NCBI RefSeq assembly: GCF_025232395.1
Contig: NZ_CP065938.1
Location: 186,001 to 250,000 of the forward strand
Direction of reading: 5' to 3'
Length of the DNA: 64,000 nucleotides
DNA from: Taurinivorans muris
GTDB lineage: Bacteria; Desulfobacterota; Desulfovibrionia; Desulfovibrionales; Desulfovibrionaceae
The notes beneath the pieces were generated by a model. It was not told where the DNA came from and did no database searches. It saw only the letters and a list, made by a program, of their open reading frames with translations. Both the position numbers and the translations under genes were made by a program. Positions 24,929-33,158 of this stretch are shown here, in pieces (position 1 is the stretch's first letter; each line of letters starts with the position of its first letter).

Positions 24929-25582
24929 ATGGCACGGTTTTCAACAATTTTATTTGATTTGGACGGAACAATCAGCGACCCTAAAAGCGGGATTACAAAA
25001 TCGGTTGCCTATGCTCTTGATTATTTGAAAATTCCTTATCCTTCTTTGGACAGCCTCACCGTGTTCATCGGTCCGCCTCTTCGGGATTCCTTTTTGGATT
25101 ATGGGGTGAAAGAACGGGATGTGAACACTGCGATTGCTAAATACCGTGAATATTATACAAATGAAAACGGGATTTTTGATTTAACCGTTTATGCGGGTTT
25201 TGCCGGCATGCTTGAAAAATTAAAGCGGGCGGATAAGAAAATTTTTCTTGCGACTTGTAAAGTTCGTTCTTATGCCCGTGAAATTTTGGAACATTTTTCT
25301 TTGGCGCAATATTTTGATTTTATTTCCGGAAGTGAGCTTGACGGCACAAGAACTTCCAAATCGGAAGTGATCGCCTTTGCTTTGGAGCAAACAAAAACAC
25401 AGGCGTCTTCGGAAGTGATCATGGTCGGAGACAGGAAGCACGATATTATCGGGGCGAAAGACAATAAATTGCAGGTTGCCTCCGTTTTATACGGGTATGG
25501 TTCAAAGGAAGAGTTCTTGGAATACAAGACGGATTTCATTATCGATACCGTGCAGAATTTGGAAATGTTTTTGCTGCAGTGA
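24929..25582 (+). CDS. HAD-superfamily hydrolase, phosphoglycolate phosphatase-like
   Basis: 217-residue soluble phosphatase of the haloacid dehalogenase superfamily. Motif I is DLDGTISD (first Asp nucleophile) near the N-terminus; motif III and IV are represented by KSEVIAFALEQ and VGDRKHDIIGAKDN. The cap is helical, as in Gph/PgmB-type enzymes. The ATG at 24929 has a perfect AAGGAGG site; the longer frame that begins 21 bases earlier would place that site inside the gene. The substrate cannot be told: phosphoglycolate, pyrophosphate or nucleotide phosphatases share these motifs. It converges on the DUF1848 gene. Confidence 0.88.
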   Translation: MARFSTILFDLDGTISDPKSGITKSVAYALDYLKIPYPSLDSLTVFIGPPLRDSFLDYGVKERDVNTAIAKYREYYTNENGIFDLTVYAGFAGMLEKLKRADKKIFLATCKVRSYAREILEHFSLAQYFDFISGSELDGTRTSKSEVIAFALEQTKTQASSEVIMVGDRKHDIIGAKDNKLQVASVLYGYGSKEEFLEYKTDFIIDTVQNLEMFLLQ

Positions 25583-25617
25583 TTGCGGCAGGCAGTTTTC
25601 GCGCGGGAAACACGGAA

Positions 25618-26610
25618 CTAGATAAGCAGCAGCTGATCGTTTGCCAGGGTGTTTATGTTCCTTTCGATGACTTGGGCGTGTTTCGGCAGTTCGCCCAACA
25701 GAATGGGGCTTTCGGCGTCATGGCGCGTTTTATTTTCTTCAAGGCGTTCATTTTGGTATGAGGCGTAACAATAAATGCAGCCGTTGTAACAGCTGTTGTA
25801 CATGCCGATATCGCAGCTTTTCGCGCAGCCGCATAATTCGCGCTGATTGGGGTCTTTTTTTATGATAAGTTTTTTATTGATTAATTCGTTGATTAAATTC
25901 AAATCAATGCAGCGGGCTGGAAAAACAGGGTAATTTTCAATTCTCGGAAGTTCCTGGGAACAAATTTCCATGCGTAAGCCGTTTTCAAAACATATTTTCG
26001 CAAAGATTTTGAGCAGGTTGTTTTTTTCGTTTTCATCGAGGCTGTAAAGCTTTTGTTTTTCGCAGGTTTTTTGTATTTTGCGGTATATGCTCAAAAAACT
26101 GATGATGACTTTTGTCGTGTAAGGGGCGAGTTTTTGGCAGAGTTCCTTGAAATGTCTTATATGATAGTCATACGTGTAGGTTGTGTTAAAAAGAATGGGG
26201 TCATACCGCCAGATAATGCGGTTTTTTCCTATCCGCTCGGATAATCGGATAAAAGTGTCGACAAGGTATTTTTTCATGGGCAGGTTTTTTTCAATGTCAG
26301 GGGAGTACGGGGTGATTGTATATTGGAAATAGTAGGCGTATCCGTTTAATAAATGAAGTTTTTTCAGCATGGGATAGGGATTTTTCGACCAAAAAATAAT
26401 CGCGTCGATATTTGCTTGGTCAAGGGGAATTTTATAGAAAATTTTGGGGTTCATGGGATTGGTCGTATAGCAATAGCCTTCTTGGAGGCGTTTAAAAAAC
26501 CATTCGCTGTAATATGCCGGAATGTCTGTTCTTCTGCTTGCACTGATGATCATGGGCTGTGTGAGGGTAAAAGTGTTTGGAGTGAGAAGTTTTGATTTAT
26601 TATTGTCCAT
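25618..26610 (-). CDS. DUF1848 family protein with C-terminal radical-SAM-like cysteine cluster
   Basis: 330-residue protein of unknown function. SASRRTDIPAYYSEWF near residue 23 and FWSKNP at 73 are typical of the DUF1848 family. The C-terminal part has six cysteines, C260, C262, C266, C274, C278 and C281; the last three form CX3CX2C in NSCYNGCIYCYA, the spacing used by radical SAM enzymes, but placed near the C-terminus rather than the N-terminus. An iron-sulfur cluster is therefore likely. No strong ribosome site precedes the first ATG; many family members begin at the MIISASRR methionine (residue 20 here), so the first 19 residues are uncertain. It faces mutM divergently. Confidence 0.8.
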   Translation of the reverse strand: MDNNKSKLLTPNTFTLTQPMIISASRRTDIPAYYSEWFFKRLQEGYCYTTNPMNPKIFYKIPLDQANIDAIIFWSKNPYPMLKKLHLLNGYAYYFQYTITPYSPDIEKNLPMKKYLVDTFIRLSERIGKNRIIWRYDPILFNTTYTYDYHIRHFKELCQKLAPYTTKVIISFLSIYRKIQKTCEKQKLYSLDENEKNNLLKIFAKICFENGLRMEICSQELPRIENYPVFPARCIDLNLINELINKKLIIKKDPNQRELCGCAKSCDIGMYNSCYNGCIYCYASYQNERLEENKTRHDAESPILLGELPKHAQVIERNINTLANDQLLLI

Positions 26611-26709
26611 AAAAATTTAATTTGCAAGCACTCATTGCTTATTAGCTAGCTGATATTTATATTTAATAACATATATTTTAAAATTGAAAACAAATAAAAG
26701 GAAAACAGT

Positions 26710-27543
<834 letters not shown>

Positions 27544-27610
27544 AACATTAAGTTTTTAACGTTTTTGCCGATATGCTTTACAGAGGAAAAATTCTATCAA
27601 ATATAATAAT

Positions 27611-27626
27611 TGGAATGATTTTTGCA
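27611..27626 (+). promoter_or_regulatory. Sigma-54 promoter upstream of fliD
   Basis: The sequence TTGGAATGATTTTTGCAT places GG at 27612-27613 and GC at 27624-27625 with exactly 10 bases between, the diagnostic -24/-12 spacing of RpoN promoters. It is about 52 bases before the fliD start. RpoN control of flagellar genes is known in many polar flagellates. Confidence 0.75.
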
Positions 27627-27676
27627 TAAAAATTATTGAAGAATTATGCGGGTAGAATTTTCCCGGTGAGGTTATT

Positions 27677-30406
27677 ATGTCCAATACAATTTCAGGCGGA
27701 ATTAGTTTTTCAGGTTTAGGGTCAGGTATTGATACCGATTCTATCATAGCGTCTTTGAAGTCTGCACAAGAAATTCAATCCAACAGATATAAACTTTCTC
27801 AGGCGGAGTATGAATACCGTATTTCCGCTTTGGAAGAAGTCGTCACGCAAATGAAAGACGCGCTTTCAGTCTTGCAGAAATATAATACTGCGAACAAAAT
27901 GTACAACTTGTCCATTGAAAGTTCCGAATCCGCCGTTGCTTCCGCTACGGTAAAAAAGACAGGCAATACCCCGCAAGGCTCCTATACGCTGGATGTCAAA
28001 AAAACAGCCACGTCTTCCCTTTATTGTTACAAACAGATTTTTGATTCCAAAGATGCCGTTATTAATAATACGGGTCAGGATGAAACGTTCACGTATACGT
28101 ATAAAGGAGTGACCCGCAATATCAATGTCGCCAACGGAACCAATTTGGAACAGCTGGTCAGCCGTATCAACAATGATGCGAAAAATCCCGGAGTTCGCGC
28201 AACGCTTATTAAAAACGGTGACGGTTATATGTTCCAAATCCAAGGCACAGGCACAGGAGCGAAATCCGATCTTTCCATTTCCTCATCCTTGTCAAGTTTG
28301 GACAGCAGCAGCAAGGTTTACACCGGAACAGGGGCGGTCATGTCCGCCGCGGACAGCACGTTCACGTATTTTTACGGTGGAAAGGAGCGTACGTTCAATG
28401 TTCCCGCCGGTATGACGCTTGATGAATTTGTGGCTAAATTCAATGAAGACAGCAGGCAGCCTTTAAAAGCAAGCTTGAAATTGAACGGTTCCGACTATCA
28501 GCTGCAATTCACGGACAGAACGACAGGCAATGCCGTGAGCAACCTGAAGACAAGCACGACCATTGAGGCGCTTGGCGGTAAGGCGTTTGGCTCCGCAAGC
28601 GATGTCATCAACAGTTCCGGTTCCGAGAAAACCGTTTCTTATGCGTATTTGGGAAAAAACTATTCCGTGAAAATTGCGGACGGAGCCACCGTTCAGGATT
28701 TGATTGACGAAATCAACGCCAACCCCAAGCATGACGGTTTGGAGGCGCAGTTCAACAGCGCCACGGGGCAAATTGATTTCACCTATAAAGACGGTATTGT
28801 GAACCCCGGTCAATCCGGTAAGGTCGTTATTACCGACAGTAACGGTAAGAAACGTGAAATAGCCATTGAAAAGGATATGAGTCTGCGCGATTACGTGCAG
28901 CAATTCAATGATTATGCCGCAAGCAATAAATTGGACGTGACCGCGAAAATTGATATCGACGCAAGCAATAACGCGACAATCAGTTATGTGGACAAGGACG
29001 GCAATCCCTCTTCGCTTACCGTGGAATGCGCGGAAGTTCCCGCTCTTGAGGGAAATGCGGGCATTGCTGTCGATTATGTCGACCCTAAAGCCGCCTGTTT
29101 GAATGCCGATTTGGAGGGTTTTGGGAAACGCCCCGTAATTTCCGGCAGAACAGAGGCGGAAGCCGCCCGTGACGCTTTCAATGCGGACCCTAAAAACGCA
29201 GGGCTGACTGCCGAAGTTGCGGAAGGCGCATCCGGCTATAAACTTGTTTATAAAGATGTGAACGGTGAGGAAGTCATTCCTGACGGTGAAAAGTGGTACA
29301 GGCAGGAAGCTCAGGACGCGGAATTTTATGTGAACGGCTGGGAACAAAAATTCACTTCAAGCAGCAATACCTTTTCAGAAGTGATCGAAGGTATGGAGAT
29401 TACCGTAAAAAGTACAGGAAAAACCGTTCTGAACACGACACAGGACAGTGAAAAAATCAAGGAAAATATTCAGGAAGTCGTTGAAGCCCTCAATATGGTC
29501 AAGGGTACGATTTTGCAATTGTCCAAAGTCGATACGGAAAAAGATACGGGAGAATACGATACAGACAAAATGTCTTCCTCCCTCACCTGGCAAATGGGCA
29601 GCGCCTTGACAGGCAACTACGGCGTTCAGCTTGTTTTGTCGGAATACAACAATATCGTCAGCGGTTCAAGCACCGGTTTCGCAAAAAAACAATCCGTGGA
29701 TGATGTTTTCGGCGATCTTTTCACCGCATTGAGCGAGATAGGCATCAACACAAACACGAGTACGGGCAGTGAAAACTTCGGTTTGTTGGAAATTGACGAT
29801 AAAAAACTCGATGAAGCTTTGGAAAAGGACTCTGCTGCCGTAATTGAGCTGTTGTCTTCCTCCATGTCCGGAACAACGACATCAGCCGATTTCACGGTCG
29901 CTTCAACAGGGGTTTCCGCAAAAGCGGGTTCTTATAACGTTACGTATGATGTTGATGCGAACGGACAGGCGACTAATGTTTATATCAATGGCGTGTTAGC
30001 CCAAAACGACCCTAATTTCCCCGGACGATGGACTGTCGGCGACATGCATAACGAAGCTGCCGGTGTCGCTATTCAATTTGCCAACGGCGGTATGGCTCAA
30101 GGGTCTTATTCAAGCAAAATCAATATCCGCCAAGGAAAACTCAATGAATTAATTGAATTTTTAAAGAGAGAAACGGTATCAAGCACGGTAGAAGGTGCCG
30201 AACAAGGAAAAATTCCTACCATCATAGCAAGTTTCAGAGAAAGCATTGAGCAGCTGCAAGACAAGATTGATTCTGAAACAAGCCGGATTGCAGCTTGGGA
30301 GCAGCGGGAAAAATTAAAGTATTCCCGGTTGGAGCAAACATTGACTGAATATAACTCAAAACTCAGCACGATCAGTTCTTATGCCCAACAATTGAATGCC
30401 GGCTAA
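27677..30406 (+). CDS. fliD: Flagellar filament cap protein FliD (enlarged)
   Basis: Forms the cap under which flagellin polymerises at the filament tip; exported by the flagellar type III system, so no signal peptide. The N-terminal D0/D1 region (SFSGLGSGIDTDSIIASL) and the C-terminal coiled region (about 815-909, with ESIEQLQDKIDSET) match FliD. At 909 residues it is far longer than most (roughly 450-650). The extra length is a series of related modules of flagellin_IN type, starting near residues 136, 228, 310 and 382 with a more degraded one near 490. Each has an aromatic strand such as TFTYTYKG and then a helix like LEQLVSRINND. fliS follows 16 bases later, as usual. Confidence 0.93.
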   Translation: MSNTISGGISFSGLGSGIDTDSIIASLKSAQEIQSNRYKLSQAEYEYRISALEEVVTQMKDALSVLQKYNTANKMYNLSIESSESAVASATVKKTGNTPQGSYTLDVKKTATSSLYCYKQIFDSKDAVINNTGQDETFTYTYKGVTRNINVANGTNLEQLVSRINNDAKNPGVRATLIKNGDGYMFQIQGTGTGAKSDLSISSSLSSLDSSSKVYTGTGAVMSAADSTFTYFYGGKERTFNVPAGMTLDEFVAKFNEDSRQPLKASLKLNGSDYQLQFTDRTTGNAVSNLKTSTTIEALGGKAFGSASDVINSSGSEKTVSYAYLGKNYSVKIADGATVQDLIDEINANPKHDGLEAQFNSATGQIDFTYKDGIVNPGQSGKVVITDSNGKKREIAIEKDMSLRDYVQQFNDYAASNKLDVTAKIDIDASNNATISYVDKDGNPSSLTVECAEVPALEGNAGIAVDYVDPKAACLNADLEGFGKRPVISGRTEAEAARDAFNADPKNAGLTAEVAEGASGYKLVYKDVNGEEVIPDGEKWYRQEAQDAEFYVNGWEQKFTSSSNTFSEVIEGMEITVKSTGKTVLNTTQDSEKIKENIQEVVEALNMVKGTILQLSKVDTEKDTGEYDTDKMSSSLTWQMGSALTGNYGVQLVLSEYNNIVSGSSTGFAKKQSVDDVFGDLFTALSEIGINTNTSTGSENFGLLEIDDKKLDEALEKDSAAVIELLSSSMSGTTTSADFTVASTGVSAKAGSYNVTYDVDANGQATNVYINGVLAQNDPNFPGRWTVGDMHNEAAGVAIQFANGGMAQGSYSSKINIRQGKLNELIEFLKRETVSSTVEGAEQGKIPTIIASFRESIEQLQDKIDSETSRIAAWEQREKLKYSRLEQTLTEYNSKLSTISSYAQQLNAG

Positions 30407-30422
30407 GGATATAGAGGCGATT

Positions 30423-31505
30423 ATGTTAAATGCTACGCAGTCTTATAAACAAGCACAGGTGAACACTGTCGGGCGGGCGGATATCACGCTCATGCTTTAT
30501 GACGGTTTATTGCGTTTTCTTGATTTGGCCGCTGAAAAAATGGAGCAAAAGCAAATTCAGGATAAAGGCAATTACATTTCACGGGCTCTTGACATCATCA
30601 ATGAATTGGATTCCACCCTCAATATGGAAAAGGGCGGTGAAATATCAAAAGGGTTGCATAATTTATATCTTCTTACGAATAAGAATTTGCTCATGGCGAA
30701 TTTAAAAAACGATTTGGCGATATTGAAAAGCGTTCGTGCCAACATGCAGGTTGTGCGCGATTCTTTTTATGAAGCCATGCAGACGGAAGAAGCGAAAGAA
30801 ATGCTTATGAAAATGGGACCTGTGCCTGTTCAGGCTTCCAACGGCAATGCCCAAATGAAATTTGGCGGCAGCATTCAGGAGCGTGCTGATAAAATTAAAG
30901 AAGCGCAGCAGAAAGCCGAAGCGATAAAAAGGGTTCAGGCAAAACTGGCGAACGCGAAAAATGATGAGGAAAAATCGCTTGCCAAGAAAGAATTGGAAGA
31001 ATTACTCGGAAAAAACATTGTTGCGGCACATAACAAGCCTGTTGCCATGTCCATGGCGCAAAAAGCCAGCCGTGCATTTATGCAGCAGCAGGGATTGAGC
31101 CAGCCTTTCATGCAGGCAAGAACGCAGAATCAGACTGTGCAGGTTAATTCTGCGCCGCAAACAGCTCAGACTGCGCAGCCGGCTTCGCAAAACCAGGCAG
31201 GACAGGCTCCTGCTATGGCGCAAAATCCAGCGTTTGCACAGCAAAAAGTTACAAGCCAAGCCATGCATGCCATGGCAAATGCCTATGCTCCAAAGCAAAT
31301 GCAAAATCAAGCCCCAAATCAGATGCAGGCTGTTCAGCCTCCCGTGCAGCAAGAAAACGGAATGGCTGTTTCTTCCCGAAATGAAGAAGGGCAGGAGGAA
31401 AAAGGCCCTGCGCAATCCCGTCCTGCGGCAATGGGGCAAATGGCGGGAGGACTTATGTCCGGTGGCTTGATGAGTAAAAAAATGTCCCTTTACAAAAATA
31501 TGTGA
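30423..31505 (+). CDS. fliS: Flagellin export chaperone FliS with long Gln/Ala/Met-rich C-terminal extension
   Basis: The first about 125 residues are FliS, the cytoplasmic chaperone that keeps flagellin from polymerising before export: NATQSYKQAQVNT, then ITLMLYDGLLRFLDLA and LNMEKGGEISKGLHNLY. The start at 30423 has an AGAGG site and restores a normal FliS N-terminus; a frame beginning 27 bases earlier overlaps fliD. Normal FliS ends near 130 residues, but this one runs to 360. The tail has a charged helical part (about 150-205, Lys/Glu/Ala) and then about 150 residues dominated by Gln, Ala, Pro, Asn and Met, ending in MAGGLMSGGLM. The tail's role is unknown. Confidence 0.88.
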   Translation: MLNATQSYKQAQVNTVGRADITLMLYDGLLRFLDLAAEKMEQKQIQDKGNYISRALDIINELDSTLNMEKGGEISKGLHNLYLLTNKNLLMANLKNDLAILKSVRANMQVVRDSFYEAMQTEEAKEMLMKMGPVPVQASNGNAQMKFGGSIQERADKIKEAQQKAEAIKRVQAKLANAKNDEEKSLAKKELEELLGKNIVAAHNKPVAMSMAQKASRAFMQQQGLSQPFMQARTQNQTVQVNSAPQTAQTAQPASQNQAGQAPAMAQNPAFAQQKVTSQAMHAMANAYAPKQMQNQAPNQMQAVQPPVQQENGMAVSSRNEEGQEEKGPAQSRPAAMGQMAGGLMSGGLMSKKMSLYKNM

Positions 31506-31555
31506 TACGCTGTAAAAAGCATAAATGAAATTTAGCTGACTGCCATGGTCGGCTG

Positions 31556-31593
31556 AAACCCTTTTTCGGAATTTTTCGGAAGAGGGTTTTTTT
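31556..31593 (+). terminator. Rho-independent terminator after fliS
   Basis: AAACCCTTTTTC pairs with GGAAGAGGGTTT (some G-U pairs), followed by T-run to about 31593. A second imperfect hairpin, AGCTGAC / GTCGGCT, lies just before it. Confidence 0.75.
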
Positions 31594-31620
31594 GAAAAAT
31601 TTTTTAACCTATGCTTTTGC

Positions 31621-31649
31621 TTGTGGCATAAAAAAGAATATGCTATATT
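31621..31649 (+). promoter_or_regulatory. Candidate sigma-70 promoter of gatB
   Basis: TTGTGG and TATATT with 17-base spacing, 47 bases before the gatB ATG and just downstream of the fliS terminator. The -10 is good, the -35 only half conserved. Confidence 0.4.
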
Positions 31650-31696
31650 ATTTTCTTATGGTATAAAATTACAAGGTTATCAGGAGATTTTCATAT

Positions 31697-33133
31697 ATGT
31701 CAGATTTTGAAGTAGTAATCGGGCTTGAAGTGCATGTGCATTTGGCGACCGAGAGCAAGCTTTTCTGTTCTTGTCCCAATTCCTTCGGGGACGCCCCGAA
31801 CAGCAACGTGTGCGAGGTTTGCGCCGGAATGCCGGGGGTTTTGCCCGTGCTGAACAAAAAAGCGGTGGAATTTGCCGCCCGTACCGCTCTTGCCATTAAT
31901 GCGGCGATTAATCAACAATCTGTTTTTGCCCGTAAAAATTATTTTTATCCGGATATGCCGAAAGATTATCAGATTTCTCAATATGATTTGCCGCTGTGCG
32001 AACACGGGTATTTGGATATTACGGTTGATAACCAAACAAAGTGTATCGGAATCACCCGTATCCATTTGGAAGACGATGCGGGAAAAAATATCCATTCTCC
32101 GACGGAAAACCATAGTTTTGTCGATTTGAACCGTGCGGGGACACCGCTTATCGAAATTGTGAGCGAGCCCGATATGCGAAGCGCGGAAGAAGCTGTCGCC
32201 TATTTGAAAGCGCTGCATGCCATTGTTGTCAATCTCGGCGTTACCAACGGAAATATGGAAGAGGGCAGTTTCAGGTGCGACGCCAACGTTTCCATCCGTC
32301 CGAAAGGACAAAAAGAATTTGGAACGCGTACGGAACTTAAAAATCTGAACTCGTTCAGGCACGTTCAAAAAGCTATCGAGTATGAAATAGCCCGTCAGGA
32401 AGATGTTATCCTTGACGGCGGCAAAGTCCGTCAAGAAACACGGTTATACGACAGCGTGAAAAATATTACGCTGGCTATGCGGAGCAAAGAAGACGCGGAA
32501 GATTACCGCTATTTCCCCGATCCCGACCTTTTGCCTGTTTGTATCAGCGATGAGGAACTCGCTCTTTGGAAATCACAAATGCCGGAACTTCCTGCCGAAC
32601 GGAAAAAACGTTTCCAAACCGAATGGCAAATTGCGGAATCGGAAGCGGAACTTATCGCTTTTGATCCGTATTTGACAGGCTTATTGGAAAAATCGGCTGA
32701 ATTATATAATGAACCTAAAAAAATTGCAAATTTGATTTTAGGTCCGCTGCTTCGTGAAATGAACCAGCGCATTGCGGAAGGGCAGGACGGAAAACTTGCC
32801 ATTGAGCCGAAAGCTTTGGCGGAGCTTGCTAAAATTATTGACAGCGGTTTGATTAGTTTTAAAATCGCCGCGGATATTTTTCCCGATTTGGTCAATGGCG
32901 GGGTAATGCCGGAAGCTTTGGTCAAGGAACGAGGTCTAGTGCAGGTTTCCGATACCGGAGCCATTGAAGCGGCTGTGCTTAAGGTCATTGCTGCAAATCC
33001 TGCGGAAGTCGAAGCGTATAAAGGCGGAAAAACAAAGCTTATAGGCTTTTTTGTCGGACAAATCATGCGTGAAATGAAAGGCAAGGCAAATCCTGCCGTC
33101 GTGAATGAGCTTTTAGCGAAACATCTTTCTTAA
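31697..33133 (+). CDS. gatB: Aspartyl/glutamyl-tRNA(Asn/Gln) amidotransferase subunit B
   Basis: Subunit of the GatCAB complex that converts Glu-tRNA(Gln) to Gln-tRNA(Gln) (and Asp-tRNA(Asn) to Asn-tRNA(Asn)). [18 protein letters not shown] starts the protein; [41 protein letters not shown] and [18 protein letters not shown] are standard GatB blocks. The C-terminal YqeY/GatB domain occupies about 330-478. TCAGGAG precedes the ATG. gatA and gatC are not adjacent. Its presence suggests that the GltX encoded at 59021 may be non-discriminating (inference). Confidence 0.96.
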   Translation: MSDFEVVIGLEVHVHLATESKLFCSCPNSFGDAPNSNVCEVCAGMPGVLPVLNKKAVEFAARTALAINAAINQQSVFARKNYFYPDMPKDYQISQYDLPLCEHGYLDITVDNQTKCIGITRIHLEDDAGKNIHSPTENHSFVDLNRAGTPLIEIVSEPDMRSAEEAVAYLKALHAIVVNLGVTNGNMEEGSFRCDANVSIRPKGQKEFGTRTELKNLNSFRHVQKAIEYEIARQEDVILDGGKVRQETRLYDSVKNITLAMRSKEDAEDYRYFPDPDLLPVCISDEELALWKSQMPELPAERKKRFQTEWQIAESEAELIAFDPYLTGLLEKSAELYNEPKKIANLILGPLLREMNQRIAEGQDGKLAIEPKALAELAKIIDSGLISFKIAADIFPDLVNGGVMPEALVKERGLVQVSDTGAIEAAVLKVIAANPAEVEAYKGGKTKLIGFFVGQIMREMKGKANPAVVNELLAKHLS

Positions 33134-33158
33134 CATATCGGGTTAAAAGGTTTTTTTC

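Noticed and set aside
28463-29347. A 294-residue open frame on the minus strand
   Set aside because: Antisense to fliD, with no ribosome site and no recognisable domain.
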